Shown: positions 24,626 through 36,499, numbered from the stretch's first letter. The stretch is 64,000 nucleotides of DNA from Pseudorasbora parva (GCF_024679245.1 NC_090186.1:33689446-33753445); one strand, 5' to 3'. Numbers and translations are program-made. Notes: a model not told the origin generated them from the letters alone.

Positions 24626-26067
24626 CACTCCTGAACAAAATCTTAAGACCAGGGGATCCATTGCAAGTTTTACACATTTCGCTCTAGTGGATCATAACCG
24701 GGTTGTAAGTGCTGCTTCAAAATGCTAAAAGAAGAAACAGGAGCAAGAGACAAAAAATAGAGTGTAGGCAATTTATTGAAAACTGCATTTAAACTCAAAC
24801 AGGCCGTTCATCAGCTGATCAAAAGTTTAAGACCATAGCCCAAAAATAAACGCACAACAGTACTAAAAGTGTCAAAAAAGGACTCAGAAGTGAGTAGCCC
24901 CAACGTTCTTGTGGATCACTTCAAAAACTCGTTTCGGCATGCTTGATGTGACTGTTTCCAGGAGGCTGGGGGGAACGTTGCTCCATGTGGTGAAGATGGC
25001 TTCACGAAGGGCATCCACGGTCTGGAACTGACGTCCATTTTTGTAAACTTCCCTTGCCATCCATCCCCAAAAGTTCTCAATGGGATTTAGATCAGGGGAA
25101 CATGCAGGATGGTCCAAAAGAGCAACGTTATTCTCCTGGAAGAAGTCCTTCGTCAGGCGGGCTTTATGAATTGCAGCGTTGTCCTGTTGAAAGACCCAGT
25201 CATTACCGCACAGACGGGGGCCCTCGGTCAAGAGGGATGCCCGCTGCAACACATCCACAGTCGCCGTTTGACGCCCCTGCACAACCTGAAGCTCCATTTT
25301 CCCATTGAAGGAAAAAGCACCCCCAGATCATGATGGAGCCTCCTCCACTGTGCCGCGCAGAAAACATCTCAGGTGGGATCTCCTTGTCATGCCAGTAACG
25401 TTGGAAGCCATCAGGACCGTCCAGGTTAAAAAAAAAATTGTCAGAGAATAAAACTTTCTTCCACTTTTCAATGTTCCATATTTGGTGCTCCCTTGCAAAT
25501 TCTAAACGGGCAAGTTTGTGTCGTGGGAGGAGACGTGGCCTTTGAAGACGTTTTTTGTTCTTGAAGCCCTTCTCTAGCAGATGACGTCTTATGGTTATTG
25601 GGCTGCAGTCAGCATCAGTAAGGGCCTTAATTTGGGTTGAGGATCGACCTGTGTCTTCACGGACAACCCGTCGGATCCTGCGGCTCAGTGCAGGTGAAAT
25701 CTTTTTGGGTCTACCACTTGACTTTTTTGTCCCATAACTCTCAGGATTTTTTAAGAAATGTAAAATGACTGTCTTACTGCGTCCAACTTCAGCAGTAGCG
25801 ATGGTGCATTGCGAAAGGCCTTGCTTGTGCAGCTCAACAATCCTGCCACGTTCAAAGAGAGAAAGCCTTTTTGCCTTTGCCATCAGGAGATCTTGACAGT
25901 ATGACTGCTTGAGGGACAATGACATGAAAGCCATATTTTTGTGCAGATTTGACCTTTTTATGGCTATATGGTCTTTTGATCAGCTGATGAACGGCCTGTT
26001 TGAGTTTAAATGCAGTTTTCAATAAATTGCAATGCATCCCCTGGTCTTAAGATTTTGTTCAGGAGTG
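24626..26067 (-). mobile_element. Tc1-like element (family 2), nearly complete with both ends
   Basis: It is bounded by TA on both sides (24624-24625, 26068-26069). The terminal repeats are CACTCCTGAACAAAATCTTA at the left and its complement at the right; deeper in, CAGGCCGTTCATCAGCTGAT is also inverted (about 24801 and 25979). It is about 1.44 kb, normal for Tc1. The transposase reads on the minus strand with a single frameshift. It is the youngest-looking transposon in the window. Confidence 0.92.
24884..25883 (-). pseudogene. Tc1 transposase with one frameshift
   Basis: The start is ATG at 25883 ([20 protein letters not shown]) and the stop at 24884, about 333 codons if read across the break. 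The N-terminus carries the paired-like helix-turn-helix domains ([40 protein letters not shown]). The catalytic core has VLFSDN (first Asp; the usual following Glu is Asn), FQQDNAAIH (second Asp) and SPDLNPIENFWG (Glu). Around 25325-25335 a run of five G (as read on the minus strand) shifts the frame by one base, so the two open frames 25203-25934 and 24884-25297 each hold half. No other stop is seen. Confidence 0.9.
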
Positions 26068-26074
26068 TATCTTG

Positions 26075-26240
26075 CTACATTGGTAACCTGTACTCATAAT
26101 TTGTCCTCTGCATTTAACTCATCCAAGTTAGTACACCCAGAGCAGTGGGCAGCAAAAACAGTGCTGCTCATTTACTACCCCACCTACATTTTTCCTGTTG
26201 GTATTGAGAATTTACCCGGCAACCTTCGGGTCTGTATATA
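26075..26240 (+). repeat. Dispersed fish repeat fragment (SINE/LINE tail-like)
   Basis: The words TTTGTCCTCTGCATTTAAC, ACACCCAGAGCAGTGGGCAG and GGCAACCTTCGGGT appear in the order seen in a common fish dispersed repeat. It abuts the Tc1 element to its left, and no ends can be fixed. Confidence 0.5.
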
Positions 26241-26596
26241 CCAAGGATGTTTGAAATACAATAAATTGCCAAATAGTATAGGGGGACTCACTAAATAATT
26301 GAATTCAGGTGTTCCAATCACTTCCATGGCCACGGATGTATAAAATCAAGCACCTAGGCATACAGACTTCAACAAACATTTGTGAAAGAATGTGTTGCTC
26401 TCAGGAGCTCAGAGAACTGAAGCGTGGTACCGTGATAGGTTGCCACTTGTGCAACAAGTCAACTATGAAATTTCCTCAATACTAAAGATTCCAAGCTCAA
26501 CTGTTAATGGTATATTATAACAAAGTGAAAGCAATTGGGAAAACAGCAACTCAGCCACGAAGTGGTAGGCCACGTAAAATCACAGAGCGGGGTCAG

Positions 26597-27420
26597 CAAC
26601 ACATTCTCACACCCAACTCGTCACATATGGACGCTTGACCCGGACCCCTTGTCGTCACTTTTCATCTTTTCACTTTTCTCATTCAAATAATTCAAAAGAC
26701 TCTTAAACATGACGTGATCGGTCACAAGACACAGGAGAGCCAATGACATTTTACAATCAATGCTGACGTAATGACGCAATTGGTCACAAGACATATGAGA
26801 GCCAATGCAATTTCACTATGAAATCTGAAGTACGGGGGGCAATATTTGAAATTTGATGTGTTTGTTGATGATCTTCGGCGGATGGAGATGCTGATCGCTT
26901 TTGGGGATTTTCTTCATGCAAATCAATCGTTTGGCCTCGGAAAACTTGGATTATTTAACTTTTTTGAATAACTCGTGGATGCAGTCGTATGTTATATCCT
27001 GTGTTTTATATCATGTTCACACAAATGGGTAGATTAAGGGTTAGGTTGGTGTTAGGTTACATGTTAAAATGTGTCTAAATAGCGTAAATAAAATAAATGT
27101 TAATGAAATCATGTTAAAGTGTGTCTAAATAGCGTAAATAAAATAAATGTAAATTAAATCATGTTAAAATGTGTCTAAATAGCATAAATAAAATAAATGT
27201 AAATGAAATTATGCTTGCTGATTAATAAATTTCACCATGACGATAATATTCCCATTCCCAGTGCGTGAGTGTATGACGCCAAAGGTTTCTCATTGAAATG
27301 AATGGAGCACCCAGCGCGTCGAAAATTGACGATAAAGGTACGCCCATTTCGTTGAAAAGTGACGACAAGGGGTCCTGGTCAAGCGTCCATATGTGACGAG
27401 TTGGGTGTGAGAATGTGTTG
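26597..27420. mobile_element. 824-bp element with 68-bp inverted ends and 6-bp TSD
   Basis: The ends CAACACATTCTCACACCCAA (26597) and its complement (to 27420) extend to about 68 bp with one mismatch. GGTCAG flanks it at 26591-26596 and 27421-27426, and the Tc1 gene reads continuously when the element and one GGTCAG are removed. The interior has no coding frame. It contains three 50-bp tandem copies at 27061-27210. The superfamily is uncertain: a 6-bp duplication is unusual. Confidence 0.9.
27061..27210 (+). repeat. Three tandem 50-bp copies
   Basis: Each unit begins ATGTTAAAATGTGTCTAAAT; the starts are 27061, 27111 and 27161, with only a few differences. They are inside the 824-bp element. 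Confidence 0.9.
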
Positions 27421-28007
27421 GGTCAGCGCATGCTAAGGCGCACACTGGGCAGGAGTCACCAACTTTCTGCGGAGTCAATAACTACAGACCTCCAGACTTC
27501 ATGTGGCCTTCAGATTAGCTCAACAACAGTGCATAGAGAGCTTCATGGAATGGGTTTCCATGGTGGAGCAGCTGCATCCAAGCCTTACATAACTAAGTAC
27601 AATGCAATGGTTGGATACAGTGGTATAAAAGCACACGACACTGGAAGACGTGTTCTCTGGAGTAATGAAACACAACACGCTTCTCTATCTGGCAATACGA
27701 TGGAGCATTAAGAGGTTGGATTTGGATTGTTTTGTTGATGAAACATTTTTCCAAGAATTAAAAAATGAGCTGTAAAAAATATAAGTGATCTAGAAGCTTT
27801 TAACAGTGGATGTTATTGAAAATACGCTGCTGCTCTGAATAAGTTTTATAGGTAATCTCATCATGAAATCCAATGTGCACACTTGCGGTTTAATTGTCTG
27901 CTGAAAACTGAACGCTTGAAAGAAATTCTTCATCTCTACCTGAAAGGTGACTGCGTCTCTGTTTAAAACAACAGAGCCTCACACCTGTTTCTTTTCATGA
28001 GGTAGCC

Positions 28008-28192
28008 CAGGGTTCCTCAAACTCGGTCCTGGAGTATCACTGTCCTGCAGAGTTTTAGCTCCAACCCTGATCAAACACACCTGAGCAAGGTATTCGGGAT
28101 CACTAGAAAATCACAGGAAGGTGTGTTTGATTAGGGTTGGAGCTGTACTCTGCAGGACAGTGGCCCTCCAGGACAGAGTTTGAGGAACCTTG
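28008..28192. mobile_element. Small hAT-type foldback (MITE)
   Basis: The ends are CAGGGTTCCTCAAACTC and GAGTTTGAGGAACCTTG, with the whole element folding back (TGTCCTGCAGAGTTTTAGCT against AGCTGTACTCTGCAGGACAG). The flanks AGGTAGCC and AGGTAGCT are an 8-bp duplication with one mismatch. Confidence 0.8.
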
Positions 28193-28216
28193 AGGTAGCT
28201 TATATATACTCTAGGT

Positions 28217-28408
28217 CAGTGGTTTTCAAACCTGTCCTGGAGGCACCCCAGCCCTGTACATTTTGTGTGTCTCCCTCATTTATCACACCTGATTCAACTC
28301 TTCAGCTCGTTAGTAGAGACTGCAAGAATTAAATTGGTGTGTCTGACAAGGGAGACATACAAAATGTGCAGGGCTGGGGTGCCTCCAGGACAGGTTTGAA
28401 AACCACTG
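28217..28408. mobile_element. Small hAT-type foldback (MITE), second family
   Basis: CAGTGGTTTTCAAACCTGTC at the left and GACAGGTTTGAAAACCACTG at the right are exact inverse complements. The 8-bp duplication CTCTAGGT is perfect (28209-28216, 28409-28416). It is only 24 bp from the preceding element. Confidence 0.92.
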
Positions 28409-28416
28409 CTCTAGGT

Positions 28417-30205
28417 CATGCTTTTAATTTCTCACACTGGGGTTAAACATTAATATCAAGTAAAAGTTTTTTATCCACAGACTCTCAAATGTTTAGCCAG
28501 ATGGACAGCACTGACCTTGAAAATTATTGTCCTGCATTTTCTTCAATTCTATTCACTGTTTGTAGATAGTTGAAAACACTATACCTTTAAAGCAAGTGCA
28601 GATGCAATATAATCAAAGCATCAACTTATACTGAACTATTGCTGATTTCCAAGATGATTTAATGCTGTACTGTAAACCCATAATGCTCAAAATAATAAAT
28701 TGGTTTCAGAAGAGGCAACTCAATTAAACAAATTAGTGCAAACAAATGAACTTTTATGTGTATTTAGAACTTTATTTTTCTTTTGAGTTCTGATAAATGA
28801 AATTTTCTTTGATTTGTTTCATTGGTTTGAGTTTTTTTTTTTTTTTTTTACTTTAGACTTACTTAAATTGAACTAAAACTGGTATTTCTTTTCCCCAGCA
28901 TTCTTTGCCATGACTTTCAAAAGGTACAGTATGCTTTTTGTTATGCTACTTTAGAAGGGTTTCTATTGTTGTTGATTTTTTTTGTTTACCATCATGTACA
29001 AGTGGAGCATGAGATATATGTTAAATGTATTATATATTGCTGTCCTCATACAGCAAATGCTTGGCTAATGCTACCAAAGCATTGTGTAACCAACAATTAG
29101 CAGGGATGCATTTATTGAATTAGCTAGTTGAAGTTAGTCTAGTTTTCACTACTAAAAATTTGAGATAGCATGATATTTTTTAAATGAAATGTATGAATTA
29201 GCTTACTCAAATATTTAAAGTTCAGATCAATTAAAACCTGCAAATTTTCCCTAATTGAATTAAAAATTTCTTAACTTAAAAATTTGAGGCAACTGATTGC
29301 ATTTTAAATTTTATAACAAAATGCCAGGTAAGTACAATATGTTAAATGCCGTATTTCCCCCCATTCTTTGGCTGGTTTCTTATGTCTTGCGTTTCATTTA
29401 TGCAACTTGGGTTTCATGGGCTTTTTCATCCTTATCAGTTAATTATTTTGGTGAGGATTCCTTATTAAATACATTTTAAATTGGTAGATAAACGATTATT
29501 TAACACAGTCAAAAGTCTGAGACTACTAGACTTTTATAAATTAATGCATTTTCTAAAATACATATTATATTTATCAGCATAACATAATTAGTTTTTTAAT
29601 GGAAGAAGAAAATAATTCACATTTTGTCACATTTCTTTCCCCTCCATGCTACATCATAACTTTACTTTGAAAAAAAAATGTTTTTTGATTTCTATTCATT
29701 TCCAGGTTTAAATGGGAGGGAAAAGATCCCAGATTTCAGGCTAATCTCAGACTTTTGGATGTCATTGCAGATCATTCTAAACAACGGTGGTTTGAAGAAA
29801 GTCAGGTTCAACAAAGCAGAGTAATCTCCATTATCCCCATTTAGATAATTATTCCTCATTTTTTGGAGAAATGCTACCGTTCCTATAAATTTAGCCTGCA
29901 CGCACAATTGTTTTTATTCCTCCTTTTCATGTGTCATGATATGACAGCCAAATGCTTCCAAATTCTGTAATATGTGTGAATCTGCTAATGCATTTCTCTG
30001 ATGTGCTGCCAACAGTTTTTTCTACACAAGCTACTGTTAAAGGTGCAATGACCTTGTTCCACATAAAGCACTCTGTCCTCCGGCTCTGACATTTTTAAAT
30101 CAGTTGCAGTAAACTTTAAATTGCATTTCACTTACACAATGTGGTTGGATAAATGAACATGAATTGCTAGTTGTCACATGTTTTACTCCAGTTCCCAGTG
30201 TAGAT
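28417..30205. other. AT-rich intergenic stretch
   Basis: No exon, terminal repeat or tandem array is recognised. There are A/T runs near 28834-28850. Short open frames at 29297-29479 and 29692-29907 have no domain. Confidence 0.55.
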
Positions 30206-30423
30206 TTAAAGGGATACTTCACCGCTTTTTCATATTAAACTCTGTTATTCCCTTAACTAAAACGAGTTGATGCATACCTCTCTCGTCTGAGTGTGTGCAC
30301 TTAATCTCTCTGACACGCGGTGACGATCTGATAGCATTTAGCTTAGCCCACTGAGCCCAGTTCATTCACTATGGTACCAAACAGAGATCAAGTTAGAAGA
30401 GACCAAACACCTCCTCGTTTTCC

Positions 30424-31075
30424 CAAAATCATCAGTATTAAAACAATAAAAGACCTGAAATATTAGCCTGACAAGCCAGACCCACATCAAGATGTTTGGT
30501 CTGGAAATTCACCATTGACAGGGCTCAATCCGAGGGGCGGGATAAAAGGTTGTCTTTCAAACTCCCTCTACACGCGATAGGATAGCGCTACACCAACCAG
30601 AGCAACGAAGGTGAAACAGAGCTTGTTGATAGATTAAACATTCGCCGTATCCGGTCGGCTAAACTCAGAACACATCTTCCCTTTTTAAGAATGACCTCAG
30701 TGCTGTTCTTTTCTCAGAGAAAAGCTTAACTCCAAGTCTCCCAGAATTGCAGTCAAAGCTGATTCGACCGCCGCCGTTCGCCAGTTTCTGTGTTTACTAG
30801 AAGCACGCAAACGCAACTCGGCCGTCGTCATTATGGCCCCGCCCGCCGACTCTATACACGATGTGGTTGGCCCGTCCAGAGTGAGGGGAATACAGCTCAG
30901 AACTGTATTGAGAGTTGCTAGACGACACTCGCGGGCAGATTAAATTTGCTGCCGCTAGGGTGCGTCTAGATTTCTAGGCTACTGAAATATTTCAGTTGGT
31001 GTGCAATGAATCTAAAATATATGAAAGTTTGATTTTTATCATTACATTATTGAAAATACTTTATCACAGTAAAAA
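30424..31075 (+). mobile_element. Tc1 family 1 end fragment, split by a family A element
   Basis: 30424-30463 (AAAATCATCAGTATTAAAAC...) and 30982-31075 (TTCAGTTGGTGTGCAATGAA...) together equal the right subterminal region of the 16621-18166 copy. A family A copy (30464-30981) interrupts it. No transposase remains. Confidence 0.88.
30464..30981 (+). mobile_element. Repeat family A, complete short copy with 9-bp TSD
   Basis: It starts TAGCCTGACAAGCCAGACCC and ends CTAGATTTCTAGGCTA. CTGAAATAT is present on both sides (30455-30463 and 30982-30990), and the host Tc1 sequence is known from other copies, so the duplication is certain. The ends form an imperfect inverted repeat of about 18 bp (TAGCCT shared, then 7 of 12 matches). 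It is 518 bp and has no coding frame. Confidence 0.92.
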
Positions 31076-31367
31076 TTCCCAACTGAAAAATCCCCCCTAT
31101 TGACAGAAATGAGAGAGGGAGGGGGAGATGTGAGTGAGGGAGGATTTTTCAGGCGTGACTTTCTACTCCGCCGAGTCAAAGCACTCTCAGAAGTGCTATT
31201 CCGCCATACATTATAGTTCTCCTTTTTAATCCGCTTAGAAAAGCACCATGTTTTATTTTATGTCCCCATACTTGATTGTTCAGCTATTCGTTTAACTGTA
31301 TTTAAATACAGTTTGGTGCCATAGTGAATAAACTGGGTTTAGTGGGCTAAGCTAAATGCTATCAGAT

Positions 31368-32052
31368 CAGGGGCGTAACTATAGACAGTGCAGGCAGTGC
31401 AGTCGCACTGGGGCCCGTGCGGCAGGGGGGCCCGCAGCGCACACGGACCCATGCCCACATTGCAAACGTGCCCCTGGCGACCAAGTGACTCCACAGAATA
31501 TTGTGACACTCACATTTCAAATGAAAAGCACTTGTTTCAGATTTCACACGGCTGTCGCGCTCTACCGTCACGCTTAGGATAGGCTACTGACCACCTTTTT
31601 CAGCATGTGAGCGGAGCACAGTTGCGTGACGCTCCGCTAGATATTCTGCTCTATGCCAGCGAGCTCCACAATTCACTATAAAATGTGAATTATTTGATTT
31701 AAATCTAGCGATTTCAAGCTTTCATTAGACGTTCATGTTTATGTCATGTATTCACTGAGTTTCAGATTCTAGCAGATAGAAAGTGTACCTTTTTTATTTA
31801 TTTTACTAAAGCACAAAGTTTTGTTGTTATGTGAGTGTACACAAATAAAAGTAGACAATTTATAGTTTATAATTATGTCTCACATTTATCTGTATGGCCA
31901 AAAATTACGGAGTATTTCGAGTTATAGGCTATCCCCCGTCATGACTCGTGAGGGGGAAAAAACAGCCGGTGCGTTCTTCAGCCAGAGGGTTAAAGAAACC
32001 GTAGCATATTTAGTTTCATATTTATGTTTAAATAATACCCCATAATATAATT

Positions 32053-32084
<32 letters not shown>

Positions 32085-32909
32085 TTAGGGATGCATCAAA
32101 TATTCTCAGTCCGAAATGTGATGACGGAAACAGAAACTGCGACCTGCGTGCTGGTCTAAAGATGTGGTTCATCTCACATCTGATGACACATCTATGGGTT
32201 GTAACTTGAAAATAATACTTTGTTTATGTTTCTCTTGATTGATACACGCAAGGGCTCCTCAGTGGTACACTAACACCAGCGATTATAAAAGAAAAATGTG
32301 GGCAAAACGGTCTCTCTTTATAAACTTTGTTCAATGCATGCGAGTGCTGCCTTAGGTTGGAATATGGACAGTCATTTCCACCATCATCACCCGCGTGTAG
32401 TGCCAGAAGACGGGAACGGGAACATCTGTCTCTGTGCACTCATCTGAAAGCGCGCAGTCTCACATCGCGCGCATATAGATTTCTCTTACAAGTCTTGCGT
32501 TTGAACGGACAAACTCACAAAAAAGTAGCCTATGTCAACATGTCCATCTTGATGAGTCTCTAGTAATATTGTTATCTACTTTTTTGGCCTTCAGAACATC
32601 TTAAAATGCACATATGTAGATCCTAGAAAGCTAAATTTTCTCGGGGGAGCATGCCCCCCAACCCCCCTAAATAACTCACATTTGGAACCTTCGTGATTAT
32701 AAAACAGTGTCTTTTTTACGATTAAGGGATGTAGACCCTACATCACGGTGACACAGAATAAGCCATTAATATTTGATTTGTAAATAATAATAAACAACCG
32801 ATATCCTGATATAGAAATGAAACCTAAACCTAAAGTGTTACATGCTAGGTTAGGGGGGGCCTACTGCATAGCCTGCACTGGGGCCCATCATTAGTAAGTT
32901 ACGCCACTG
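31368..32909. mobile_element. Non-autonomous hAT-type element, copy 2 (8-bp TSD)
   Basis: Same ends as the element at 6112 (CAGGGGCGTAACTA ... TAAGTTACGCCACTG). TATCAGAT is duplicated at 31360-31367 and 32910-32917. It is 1542 bp against 1378 bp in copy 1; the extra length is mostly about 32640-32890, next to the right end (AGCATGCCCCCCAACCCC and on). It has no transposase. Confidence 0.92.
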
Positions 32910-33022
32910 TATCAGATCATCACCGCGTCAGAGAGATTAAGTGCACGCACTCAGATGAGTCAACTTGCTTTAGTTAAGGGAATAACAGTTTAATTTGAAA
33001 AAGCGGTAAGGTATCCCTTTAA

Positions 33023-33984
33023 TGCGTTGATGTTTGATACTACAAAAAATACATTTGAATTTATTGATATAGATAAATGCTGATATCAGATGTTCAGGTA
33101 TCAGATGTAGATGTGTTTGTGTTTCATCATCTCAGCTTTTCAATTTAATGCGTCAGATGTGGCTAGCAGGAAGTAGAGTTTGTGTAAATTCACACATTTT
33201 AAAGGTGAGATATCAAGCGTCTAAGATTGACTTGATGACTAGGTCTGAGTTGATGTATTTGTATGAAGGACAGGGTAAAAGGAAGAGAAACAGAAAAAAA
33301 TCAGTTGATCATATCTATAAATTCTCTTCAATAAATATACAGGATTAAATCTGAGCATGAAAAACTTTTCAAGTCAATAATTTTATTTCATATAGTATTC
33401 TAAACATGACTCCTAACTAAAAATCAAACAAACCCAAGAAGTTAAATTAACCTCTTAAACACCAGGACCATTTTTGGGATTTCCACCTGGATTTGGCCTA
33501 CCAAAATTGAAAAGCTTTCCATACACAGCTACAGTGGTCTAAGTTCAAAATGTTGGTGTCATTTTAGAGGAAACCCGGAGAAAGCAAATATAGTGGGTTT
33601 GAGGGGGGAAAAAAAACATGCGCTTAATTGTCCAAAGGGCGACTAATTACCCGAAAGGACCGTAGGGCAGAAGCGGATCACTTTTCTCAGTTATATAATT
33701 TGCCATCTGACCTTTCGTAATTACCTCTCTTCCGCTGACCGCTGCTTTGATTCCCCCGAATAGTGCCCGTACGGACACACACAGTGGGCAACCAAGGGCT
33801 AACTTGATGACCAACCCCCGTCCGTGGACCAGTTAAACGTCCACTTCCCACCTTCACAAATAACTTTGAAGTTACACTAAACACTGTTAAAAGTTATAAA
33901 CATTTAAGTATGTTGTCTAATAACCCCCAAAAAAGTAGGCACTTTTTTTCCCTTTTTTTCATATATAAATTCATTATTGAAAGT
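33023..33984. other. Intergenic DNA, partly repeat-like
   Basis: About 33450-33620 (GCTTTCCATACACAGCTACA, GTGTCATTTTAGAGGAAACC) reads like an old dispersed repeat. The rest is AT-rich with no exon visible. Confidence 0.35.
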
Positions 33985-35065
33985 GTGTAACTCAGGCCCT
34001 GTGTGCTGTGGTATCTGGCACCAAGATGTTCGCAGCAGATCATTTAAGTCCTGTAAGTTACGAGGTGGGGCCTCCATGGACTTGTTTGTTCTTCACATCC
34101 CACAGATGGTCAAATGGATTGAGATCTGTGAAATCGGAGGACATGTCAATACATCAAACTCGTTGTTGGGCTCCTCAAACATTCCTGAACCATTTTTGCT
34201 TTGTGGGAGGGCGCATTATCCTGCTGAAAGAGGCCACAGCCACCAGGGAATATTGTTTCCATGAAACGGTGGACATGGTCTGTAATAATCCTTAGGTAGG
34301 TGTTACATGTAAAAGTAACATCTACATGGATGGCAGGACCCAAGGTTTCCCATCAGAACATTGCCCAAAGCATCACACTGCCTCTGCTGGCTTGCTATAC
34401 TTCAAATTGTGCATCCTGATGCCATGTGTTCCCCAGGAAAGACGCATATATACCCGGCTGTCCACGTGATGTAAAAGTTAACGTGATTCATCAGACCAGG
34501 CCACCTTCTTTTTTTGCTCAATGATCTGATGCTCACGTGCACACTTTTGTCGCTTTTGGCGAGAGACAGGGGTCAGCATGGGCACCCTGACTGGTCTGCT
34601 GCAATTCAGCCATATACACAACAAACTGCGATGCACTGTGTATTCTGACACCTTTCTATCAGAAACAGCTTTAACTTCTTGAGCAATTTGAGTTAAAGCA
34701 GTCTGTTTGATTGGACCAAATGGGCCAGCCTTCGCTCCCCACATGCATAAATGAGTCCATGACCCTGCCACCGGCTCACCACTGTTTCACCACGGCTCAC
34801 CACGGACTTCTGCAGACCGAGATAACCCCACAAGAGCTGCAGTTCTGGAGATGCTCTGACCCAGTCATCTAACATCACAATTTGGCCCTTGTCAAATTCG
34901 CTTAAATCCTTACGCTTCTCCATTTTTCCTGCTTCAAACACATCAACTTTGAGGACAAAATGTTCACTTGATGGCTAATATATCCCACCCACTAACAGGT
35001 GCCAGGATGAAGAGATGTTATTCACTTCACCTTTTAGTGGACATAATGTTATGCCTGATCGGAGT
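33985..35065 (-). mobile_element. Tc1-like relic (family 4), minus strand
   Basis: The 5' terminal repeat side is at the right (GACATAATGTTATGCCTGAT near 35040-35060). The left side ends within the 3' coding region, so one end is missing. It is the same family as 15051-16607. Confidence 0.82.
33995..34923 (-). pseudogene. Decayed Tc1 transposase (family 4)
   Basis: The reading starts at ATG 34923 (MEKRKDLSEFDKGQIVML) and continues through several frames: DRKVSEYTVHRSLL, RPVRVPMLTPVSRQKRQKCA, VAWSDESR (first catalytic Asp) and HRFMETIFPGGCGLFQQDNA (second Asp). Many frameshifts and stops are present, and the final Glu region is at or beyond the broken left border. Confidence 0.82.
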
Positions 35066-35658
35066 GCAGTACAGTGTGTTACTCCTCAGTTACCTCTAGT
35101 TTAAAATTTGCCTCTAGTTAGATCTAGTTAATCTACTCATCCTCTTCCTTTAAACTATAGCATTGTGGCTTTACATGGTTGTGCATGCAGACAGCTGAAG
35201 GTTGTTTCTCTGAAGTTGAATTTTGGCCCCACCAACAAGGGAAAAGAGTGTTAAATGTATTTTTGAATTCCAGCTGCGACATGGAATTTTCATCCAGATC
35301 ATCAAAACAGCCGGTCATCCAATCATCAGACCTCTGAAGTGGGGAATATCAACACCTATCTCAGATCATGCATGCATGAATCCTGTCTTTATTATCTTCT
35401 GCCTGTTTTTATCCTTTTTCGTTGCTGCTCATGTAATGCTGCCTTCCTTACAAAACCGTCAGTCAATTATAATGCAAATGAACATATATATATATACTGC
35501 CATACATTGCTTTTATTTATCTATAAGTGAGACACTGACACAAAGTGCTAGAGATGTTTACCAAATCCTCAGCCTGTTTAGCTGACTGCACTTACATAAC
35601 TGGATTTGAGGCCATTATTACCTTACTGTAATCCTATTTGAAAACACATTGCATATTT

Positions 35659-35753
<95 letters not shown>
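35659..35753. repeat. TA microsatellite (~47 units)
   Basis: Uninterrupted alternating AT of about 95 bases. The Ile/Tyr open frame here is an artefact. Confidence 0.95.
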
Positions 35754-35755
<2 letters not shown>

Positions 35756-35819
35756 TTTCCTCTAATCTTACATTTATTTCAAGGGTTTATGGCTGCCAGG
35801 AAGCAAATAAAAAACGCTA

Positions 35820-36499
35820 CTATAAATAATATACATTTTATAGCTTATTTATATTTTACACATTTATAAAATATAAATTTAAATTCGATAAACCTTCCTT
35901 TTTGGGCTCATGCCACGATGTGTGCTTTAAAGATTATAGAAGTGAATGAGAGGGGTGAATAGGTTGGATATTCGAGTTAATTCCCCTCTGAGATATAACA
36001 AGATATACGAGGCTTTTATCTAAATGTGTATATAATTTTTTATTATAAAATGTGCATTTTAGCACAAGCACTCCTTAAATAAAACATTTCAGTCTTTTGA
36101 TAACAATTGAAAATGAAGTATTGTGCGTGGACCAGAAACTTTAAATGTCATTGGAGGCCACAGAGAGAAAAACATTGTCTCAAAGATCATTTCTGGCTGA
36201 ACAAGGAAAAGGAGCAAAGGTTGTGTGAATTTGTAAGTCTATCTAAAATAGGAAAGACGGCAACTGACCAGTGCTTGTGTAAGTGACAGGATACCGCATC
36301 TGTGACCTGCATCCCATGAGCATGTGCAGAAATATGCATCATTTCACAGTGTGCAGCCAAGTGTTGTTTCCGTTTCTTCAGCAGCTGGATGGACATAATA
36401 TTTTGAATTTCTATTGAATAAACTAATCACTTTCTTTGCACCTACTCAAATTTTTAGTTTACATGAAAACTCAACATTTTAAGGCAACCAGGTCATTTT
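35820..36499. other. AT-rich intergenic stretch
   Basis: Nothing recognised. One open frame (36187-36396, minus) has no domain. Confidence 0.5.

Larger units (their letters stand above)
26259..27706 (+). mobile_element. Tc1-like relic (same family as 6035-8275), split by an 824-bp element
   Basis: The left end is degenerate (CAATAAATTGCCAAATAGTA after TA); the body then matches the family (GAATTCAGGTGTTCCAATCA, CTCAGGAGCTCAGAGAACTG). The transposase remnant resumes after the insertion with TTVHRELHGMGFHGGAAASK. Homology stops near 27706 (CTATCTGGCAATACGATGGA), so the 3' half is lost. Confidence 0.85.
30210..33018. mobile_element. Foldback element with TTAA target duplication, host to nested insertions
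   Basis: The left end is AGGGATACTTCACCGC and the right end GCGGTAAGGTATCCCT, each next to TTAA (30206-30209, 33019-33022), as in piggyBac- or Kolobok-type insertion. The left arm to about 30375 is inverted at the right (TTCCCTTAACTAAA against TTTAGTTAAGGGAA; AGCTTAGCCCACTGAGC against GTGGGCTAAGCT). Inside it are a Tc1 end fragment, a family A copy and an hAT element. It has no coding capacity of its own. Confidence 0.85.
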
